Positions 59,151 through 64,000 of a stretch of 64,000 nt of DNA are shown in pieces (positions within the stretch are counted from its first letter, which is position 1; every line of letters starts with the position of its first letter). The translations under genes and the position numbers were made by a program. The stretch is from Streptomyces sedi (GTDB lineage Bacteria; Actinomycetota; Actinomycetes; Streptomycetales; Streptomycetaceae), in contig NZ_VDGT01000006.1 of assembly GCF_006335015.1 (NCBI RefSeq), forward strand, positions 245,524 to 309,523, read 5' to 3'. The notes below the pieces were generated by a model. It had not been told where the DNA came from, made no database searches, and saw only the letters and a list, made by a program, of their open reading frames with translations.

Positions 59151-60164
59151 TCATCCGGGTCCCGGCCCACCGGGGTCGCCCGGGCCATCCGGGTCGTCCG
59201 GCGCCGTGACCACCGTGCGCGCCGCGATCCGCAGCCGGTAACGGCCCGGGGTGATCCCGAACTCCCGGGCGAACGCGTGGGAGAGCGCGTACGGGCTGCC
59301 GTATCCGACGCGGGCCGCGATGGTGGCCAACGTGGCGCCGGACTCCCGGAGTTGGGCGGCAGCCAGGATCAGGCGCCACCAGGTGAGATACGCCATCGGC
59401 GGCCGACCGACCAACGCGCCGAACCGGCGCGCCAGCGTCGGCCGGGAGACGCCGGCCTCCGCCGCCAGCCGCTCCGCGGTCCACGGCGCCGCCGGGTCGT
59501 CGTGCAACGCCCGCAGCGCGGCGGCCGTGACCGGGTCACCCAGTGCCCGGGGCCAGGCCCCGCTGGTCGCCTCCGCCATCCAGGAACGGACCAGATAGAC
59601 CAGCAACAGGTCAAGCAGGCTCGGTAGCGCCACGCACGAACCGGGCCGCGTCTGGTCAAGCTCGCCCGCCAACAGTTCGATCGCCGCCCGGAGTTCGGGG
59701 TGCGCGCCGACCCGGCTCGGCAGGTGGACCACCTCGGGCAGCTCGGCGAGCAGCGGGTGGAGCCGGCTGCAGTCCAGCCGGTACGTGCCGCACAGGATCT
59801 CCGCCGCGCCCGCGGCGCCCGCGGTGTCGGGCCCCTCCGGGGCCGCCGCCCGCGTGCCGTTCGCCGCCGCCCAGCGCGCGAACGGCACCGCGCGCCTGGT
59901 CGCCGTGCCCCACTCCGGGCTCGACGCCGCGTCCGCCAACACATGCCCGGCGCCGTGCGGCAGCAGCACCGCGTCCCCCGCCCCGAGCATCACCGGCGGG
60001 CCGCCGCCGTCCGGCAGCAGCCGGCAGCCGCCGGCCATCACCACATAGAAACCCGCACCCTCGTACCGTTCCCGCCTGGCGTGCCAACGTCCCGCCGGCC
60101 ACACCCGGTGAGACGTCGGGTGCCCCAGCCGCACGGCCGAGATCGCGTCGCTGACCACATCCAC
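59151..60164 (-). CDS. AraC-family transcriptional regulator with cupin sensor
   Basis: A 337-residue regulator. The N-terminal cupin-like domain (RYEGAGFYVVMAGGCRLLPD, LGAGDAVLLPHGAGHVLADA) is followed by two HTH motifs (WTAERLAAEAGVSRPTLARR; ATIAARVGYGSPYALSHAFA, REFGITPGRYR). It should activate or repress the divergent metallo-hydrolase gene, whose promoter lies in the 127-base gap. The GTG at 60164 gives a complete cupin domain. The Pro/Gly/Asp-rich last 18 residues look unstructured. Confidence 0.92.
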   Translation of the reverse strand: MDVVSDAISAVRLGHPTSHRVWPAGRWHARRERYEGAGFYVVMAGGCRLLPDGGGPPVMLGAGDAVLLPHGAGHVLADAASSPEWGTATRRAVPFARWAAANGTRAAAPEGPDTAGAAGAAEILCGTYRLDCSRLHPLLAELPEVVHLPSRVGAHPELRAAIELLAGELDQTRPGSCVALPSLLDLLLVYLVRSWMAEATSGAWPRALGDPVTAAALRALHDDPAAPWTAERLAAEAGVSRPTLARRFGALVGRPPMAYLTWWRLILAAAQLRESGATLATIAARVGYGSPYALSHAFAREFGITPGRYRLRIAARTVVTAPDDPDGPGDPGGPGPG

Positions 60165-60254
60165 CGTCGCAGGCTATCCGCCCCGGCTGGTTGACCACTT
60201 CCACGGGGAACTGACCAGTGAGCGGACCACGTATTCCACTGAGCCGGTCACGCA

Positions 60255-60284
60255 TTGAACCGCTCAGCTCGCCGTTTCTAGGGT
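60255..60284 (+). promoter_or_regulatory. Promoter of the metallo-hydrolase gene, probably leaderless
   Basis: TTGAAC (60255-60260), an 18-base spacer and TAGGGT (60279-60284) are followed after seven bases by the ATG at 60292. Transcription would begin at or next to the A of the start codon. Confidence 0.65.
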
Positions 60285-60291
60285 CGGTTCC

Positions 60292-61299
60292 ATGACCGAC
60301 ACCACAGCGACCGGCACCACGGCGACCGACACCACGGCATCCGCGACAGACGCGACCACGACGGACCCGACCGCGACCGAACTCGCCTCGCGCATCCGGC
60401 GCTTCGTCCTCGGCGACGTCGAGATCATCCGACTCGTCGAGTGGCACCGCCCGTTCGCGCCCGCCGCCGAGCTGGTGCCGGAAGCAGCGCCCGAGGCGTG
60501 GACCGACCACGCCGAGTCGCTGGTACCTGACCACTATGAACCGGTCAACAAATGGGCGGTGCTCGCGCTCCAGTACTGGGTGCTGCGCAGCGAGGGCCGG
60601 ACCATCCTGGTCGACACCGGCGCCGGCAACGGGCGCGAACGCCCGGGAATGCCGCCGTTCCACCAGTGCGAAGGCGACTTCCTCGACCTTCTCGCGGCGG
60701 CCGGCCTCGCCCCCGACGACGTCGACCTGGTGGTCAACACCCATCTGCATGTCGACCACGTCGGCTGGAACACCAGGGCAGCCGACGACGGCACCTGGGT
60801 CCCCACGTTCCCCCACGCCCGTTACCTGCTGCCGGCCGCCGACGACCACCACTACGGCCCGGAGAACGCCTACGGCGGCGGCGCCGCCGAGGTCGACCGG
60901 CTGATCTACCAGGACAGCGTCGCGCCGATCCACCGCGCCGGCCTCGCCCAACGCTGGGACGGCCACCACCGCCTCGACGGCGCCCTCACCCTGGAGTCCG
61001 CCCCCGGCCACACCCCCGGCTCCTCCGTGCTGCGCCTGGCCTCCGGTACCGACCGCGCGGTCTTCGCCGGCGACCTGCTGCACAGCCCCGTCCAGATCCC
61101 GCACCCCCACCACAACAGCGGCGCCTGCCTCGCCCCCGCCCAGGCCGCGGCCACCCGACACCGCGTGCTCCAACGCGCCGCAGACGAGGGCGAGTTGCTG
61201 ATACCTGCCCACTTCGGCGGCTCAGGCGTCGTCGAAGTCCGGCGCGACGGTGGGGCGTTCACCGCGACCGACTGGCAAACGGGTCACTCCGAGAGCTGA
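60292..61299 (+). CDS. MBL-fold metallo-hydrolase
   Basis: A 335-residue metallo-beta-lactamase-fold hydrolase with two metal sites: THLHVDHVG (His151, His153, Asp155, His156), His240 in SAPGHTPGS, Asp261 in FAGDLLHS and a last His in PAHFGG. EGRTILVDTGAG is the usual early strand. The family includes lactonases, arylsulfatases and phosphorylcholine esterases; the YWVLRSEGRTILVDTG and PPFHQCEGDFLDLL parts resemble quorum-quenching lactonases loosely. The first 30 residues are nearly all Thr, Ala and Asp and are not part of the fold, but the promoter position supports the start. Its end overlaps the convergent lipoprotein by 16 bases. Confidence 0.9.
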   Translation: MTDTTATGTTATDTTASATDATTTDPTATELASRIRRFVLGDVEIIRLVEWHRPFAPAAELVPEAAPEAWTDHAESLVPDHYEPVNKWAVLALQYWVLRSEGRTILVDTGAGNGRERPGMPPFHQCEGDFLDLLAAAGLAPDDVDLVVNTHLHVDHVGWNTRAADDGTWVPTFPHARYLLPAADDHHYGPENAYGGGAAEVDRLIYQDSVAPIHRAGLAQRWDGHHRLDGALTLESAPGHTPGSSVLRLASGTDRAVFAGDLLHSPVQIPHPHHNSGACLAPAQAAATRHRVLQRAADEGELLIPAHFGGSGVVEVRRDGGAFTATDWQTGHSES

Positions 61300-62549
61300 A
61301 GGGCGGTCACCCACTCGTCGTCCTCGGAGACCTGGTAGAGCACCCCGTCGCGCACGAGGGTGACTCCGTTCCACCGGGAGGCATCACCCGGCTCGATCTC
61401 CTCCCGCAGCGCCTCCCCGGTTCGGGGGTCCCACCAGACACGGAGGCGAGCCCACCCCGCGCCCTGCCGCTGGAGAGCGTCCCAGATCGGATCTCCCTCG
61501 TGGAAACCGGACTCCGTCGGCCCTCCGCCCGTGCTGCTCCGGAGCCATCCCAGCCCGTCGTCGGCCATCGACTCGCTCCACAGCTCGGCGCCGCTGCCCA
61601 GGTCGTAGGCCTCGACGGTACTCGCGTCGACGTTCTCCACGACCAGCGTCGAACCGCTGATCACGCCGCCGAAGACGCGGTTGGGCAACGGGCTCGCGCC
61701 GCGTTCCTCCCCCGCGTCGTCGAGAAGACGCACCGTGCCGCCCACGCTGAGGGCGAGCTCAGCTCCGGGGAGAACCTCCCAGGTGTCGTACGGATCCGAG
61801 AGAATCGTGGACTCCCCGGCCCACAGCCGGTCACCGCTCTCGGTGTCGAACGCGGCCGCCTCCATCGTCCCTTCGCCGCCACCGGTGAAGGCAACGGTGT
61901 AGGTGTTGGCGTGCCGCCAGCTGGTTTCCCCGACGTGCCCGGGATTCCCCGGCGCTTCGAGCGCCGGCAGGAGTGCGCCGCTTCCCGCGTCGAACCGGAC
62001 GATCCCGGCGTACAGCGCGACCGAGACCACGTCCCCAGCGACGACCACGGGGCTCTGCCGGGAGTCCGGATTGACGTCATCGGCGGGATGGGCGTCCGCG
62101 AAGTCGTCCTCCCACAGGATCTCGCCGGCACGCGCGTCCAGGGCGGCCAGCATCCGGCACTCCCCACCCCGCCGGTACATCACGGCGGCGATGCCGTCGT
62201 CGTTCACCTCGGCGGAGTGCTGGCAGAACGACTCGGCGCCCGGCGGGGGTTCGAGCGACCACAGCTCCGTTCCCGTCTCCGGGTCGAGGCCGACGACCCT
62301 CTCCTCGGTCACGAAGACGACCGGCCCGTCGTCGACCGACCAGGCCCAGGTCGGTTCGGGCCCCCCGTCGCCGATCTCCGTCTCCCACAGCCACGTCATC
62401 GTCGCCTCCCGCGGCGGCGTCCCGGTCTCCCGTCGCTCCTCGGCGCCGTCCGACCCGTCACCGCCGCCCGACGTACACCCGGCGAGCAACAGCCCACCCG
62501 CCATGACGGCGACCGTTCCCCGACGCACGTGCCCTCCGCGGTATCTCAC
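61284..62549 (-). CDS. PQQ-like beta-propeller lipoprotein (paralog A)
   Basis: A 421-residue lipoprotein: signal peptide with LLLAGC (lipidated Cys25), a Gly/Asp/Glu spacer, then tryptophan-docking beta-propeller repeats such as VVGLDPETGTELWSLEPPPG, MLAALDARAGEILWEDDFAD, AFDTESGDRLWAGE and AYDLGSGAELWSES. The propeller probably has eight blades. PQQ-like propellers in surface lipoproteins mostly act as scaffolds or binders and need no PQQ. The GTG at 62549 follows a G-rich site; it is the start nearest to the signal peptide. It is a diverged tandem paralog of the next gene. Confidence 0.85.
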   Translation of the reverse strand: MRYRGGHVRRGTVAVMAGGLLLAGCTSGGGDGSDGAEERRETGTPPREATMTWLWETEIGDGGPEPTWAWSVDDGPVVFVTEERVVGLDPETGTELWSLEPPPGAESFCQHSAEVNDDGIAAVMYRRGGECRMLAALDARAGEILWEDDFADAHPADDVNPDSRQSPVVVAGDVVSVALYAGIVRFDAGSGALLPALEAPGNPGHVGETSWRHANTYTVAFTGGGEGTMEAAAFDTESGDRLWAGESTILSDPYDTWEVLPGAELALSVGGTVRLLDDAGEERGASPLPNRVFGGVISGSTLVVENVDASTVEAYDLGSGAELWSESMADDGLGWLRSSTGGGPTESGFHEGDPIWDALQRQGAGWARLRVWWDPRTGEALREEIEPGDASRWNGVTLVRDGVLYQVSEDDEWVTALQLSE

Positions 62550-62662
62550 ACGTCCCCCTGACCGTTCTCCGTCACATCGACGTGACCATCGACGTGACCA
62601 TCGACGCGCCGAACGACCCCGCACGCGGGGGCCGTTCGGCACACCCCCGGTTCGCGCCCGGT

Positions 62663-63961
62663 TCATTCGGAGAGCTGGAAGGCCTCCAGCCGTCCGCGCT
62701 CAGTGAAGGCGAGCTGCACGTCGTCGCCCCACTGCCCCAGCGTGACCCAGGGCTCGTCCCGGGGGTCGGCCACTTCCCGCACCGTCTCTCCGGTCTCCGG
62801 GTCCAGCCACGTGTAGACATGATCCGACGTGTCGCCACCCGACGCGGCGTCCGGCTGGACAGCGATCCCGTGGACGACGGGTTGACCACTCGTGTACGCG
62901 AACGGCTGCCCCGCCGCTCCGGTGTCGCTGCCATACAGCGGCCCGGTGTAGTAACCGAGCCCCCCCGCCCACAGCTGCTCTCCGCTGCGGAGGTCGTAGC
63001 CGGCTATGCCCCCGGCATAGTCTTCCGAGACGAGCGTCGAGCCGGTGACCACCCCGCGCACGCTGTTCCCGATGCGGGCACGCAGCACGCCCGAGGAGTC
63101 GAACAGGTACAGCTTGTCCTCCCCCTGGAGCACCACGTCATCGGCGGGGAGGAGTTGCCCCACCAGCCACGCCCCCTGGGGGAACGGCCGCCTGTTGGTC
63201 CACAGCTCCTCTCCGCTCTCGGTGTCGAACGCGATCATCCGCTCCACGCCGGCGCAGTCGGGGACCGCGACCGTGTACGAGCGGGAGTGCACCCACGTGA
63301 GGTAATTCCGGCAGTGCGGGTCGTCGTCCCAGGGGGTTTCGGGAGCCGGGAGCGGGTCTCCCGTTTCGATGGCGAACCGTTCCACGGAGCTCTTGTCCGA
63401 GACGACCGAGACCAGTCCCTCAGCCACCACGAGCGGAGGGGGCCGCCACCCGTCACCCTCCGGCGAGTCGCCCAGGCCCTCGGTCTCCGCGAGGTCCACC
63501 TCCCAGAGCGCTTCGCCGCCGCGCGCGTCCACGGCGACCAACGCCCCGCACTCCCCTCCCCGTTCGAAGACCACGGCGCCGACCCCGTCCTCGTTCAGAT
63601 CCTGCGACACCTCGCAGACCCGGCCCGCCCCCGAGGGGGGCGCGAGTTCCCATGTCCGCTCCCCCGTCTCCGGGTCGAGCCCCGCGACCCCGTCGATGGA
63701 CACGAAGACGCTCGGCCCGCCGTCCGGCGTCCAGAACGTCGACGGCAACGAGGTCGCGGTCCCGGCGTCGGTCTCCCAGAGCAGAGTGGAGGTCTCGACC
63801 TCGGCCGACGCTCCCGCCTCCCCCGACCCGCCGCCCTCGCCCAAGGCGTCGGCGACACCGCCCCCGCCCGACGAGCACCCGACCAGCAACAACCCGCCCG
63901 CCGCGACGGCGGCTATCCCCCGAAACGTTCGTTTCTTACTTACGCGCTTACGTACCCGCAT
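62663..63961 (-). CDS. PQQ-like beta-propeller lipoprotein (paralog B)
   Basis: A 432-residue paralog of the gene after it: signal peptide with LLLVGC, then Gly/Ser/Glu spacer and propeller blades (GVAGLDPETGERTWELAPPS, ALVAVDARGGEALWEVDLAE, IAFDTESGEELWTNRRPFPQ, AGYDLRSGEQLWAG). Both end in the same A-LQLSE/AFQLSE form. A paired Cys pattern (GRVCEVSQDLNEDGVGAVVF, ERGGECGALVAV) is shared and may make a disulfide. The ATG at 63961 is preferred; GGGGAG is close before it. The first ten codons are unusually AT-rich for this genome, which may help initiation. Confidence 0.85.
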   Translation of the reverse strand: MRVRKRVSKKRTFRGIAAVAAGGLLLVGCSSGGGGVADALGEGGGSGEAGASAEVETSTLLWETDAGTATSLPSTFWTPDGGPSVFVSIDGVAGLDPETGERTWELAPPSGAGRVCEVSQDLNEDGVGAVVFERGGECGALVAVDARGGEALWEVDLAETEGLGDSPEGDGWRPPPLVVAEGLVSVVSDKSSVERFAIETGDPLPAPETPWDDDPHCRNYLTWVHSRSYTVAVPDCAGVERMIAFDTESGEELWTNRRPFPQGAWLVGQLLPADDVVLQGEDKLYLFDSSGVLRARIGNSVRGVVTGSTLVSEDYAGGIAGYDLRSGEQLWAGGLGYYTGPLYGSDTGAAGQPFAYTSGQPVVHGIAVQPDAASGGDTSDHVYTWLDPETGETVREVADPRDEPWVTLGQWGDDVQLAFTERGRLEAFQLSE

Positions 63962-64000
63962 ATCTCCCCGCCGGTTTACGTCAATTGGCACGCCGGGAGC

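Noticed and set aside
58838..59188. Frames in the gap upstream of the ALF gene
   Set aside because: Low-complexity Arg/Gly/Pro sequence without start signals.
1..64000. rRNA, tRNA, prophage, insertion sequence, or antibiotic biosynthesis cluster
   Set aside because: No transposase, integrase, PKS, NRPS or terpene synthase motifs and no tRNA-like cloverleaf were noticed; a covariance-model scan would settle the RNA question.

Overview
The window is about 70% GC, with almost every codon ending in G or C, many GTG starts, stop/start overlaps of the GTGA/ATGA type and a few rare TTA codons. Together with Asp23/Gls24 envelope proteins, MsiK-style sugar importers without their own ATPase, a scabin-like toxin and the well-known actinomycete stem-loop built on GGGGCGCGGGGAACTGCGCG, this points to a chromosomal segment of Streptomyces or a close relative. 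I see no rRNA, tRNA, CRISPR array, transposase, integrase or PKS/NRPS gene.

Positions 1-17750. An HxlR regulator and a two-domain hexapeptide acyltransferase lead into a scattered exopolysaccharide locus: Wzy-like polymerase (2636-4081), Wzx-like flippase, Wzz/Wzc-like co-polymerase with a degraded nucleotide site, WcaI-like GT4 glycosyltransferase (8674-13163, minus strand), a glycerol-3-phosphate cytidylyltransferase-like enzyme and a CDP-alcohol phosphotransferase (13555-14687). Wzy and GT4 each contain one TTA codon. Between them lie a small-molecule kinase, a gene broken by an in-frame TGA, and a membrane Ser/Thr kinase whose outer domain is an amino-acid binding protein. A lipoprotein, a short prim-pol protein and a dimethylargininase follow.

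Positions 17751-36274. A secreted DNA ADP-ribosyltransferase (scabin/pierisin type); a LacI-controlled sugar importer with a large FAD-dependent oxidoreductase; an array of composite palindromic repeats; an Rsm22 methyltransferase coupled to a Bcr/CflA efflux pump; a Tat-exported PhoD phosphatase; an ECF sigma/zinc anti-sigma/Asp23 envelope-stress module with a divergent Asp23-small membrane protein-BrkB set; and an Old Yellow Enzyme facing a MerR regulator across a MerR-type promoter.

Positions 36275-47093 form one tightly packed nine-gene minus-strand operon: flavoprotein, isochorismatase-fold amidase, hydantoinase-fold cyclic amidase, PrpB-like lyase, GntR/FCD regulator, two MHS-family transporters and two MmgE/PrpD proteins. 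No textbook pathway has this set. Ring opening of a cyclic imide or hydantoin, loss of ammonia, rearrangement of the di/tricarboxylate and C-C cleavage is the best reading, and this is the most interesting system in the window.

Positions 47094-63961. Another phosphotransferase, an SDR, an acetyltransferase with a 20-bp operator, a TetR/MFS pair, a GT2 enzyme, a complete ribose-type ABC importer, a GNAT enzyme, an ALF-repeat secreted protein, a divergent AraC/metallo-hydrolase pair with a leaderless promoter, and two paralogous beta-propeller lipoproteins. Convergent gene ends are closed by long perfect hairpins or by the repeated stem-loop family. All functions are read from motifs and family knowledge; no database search was run.
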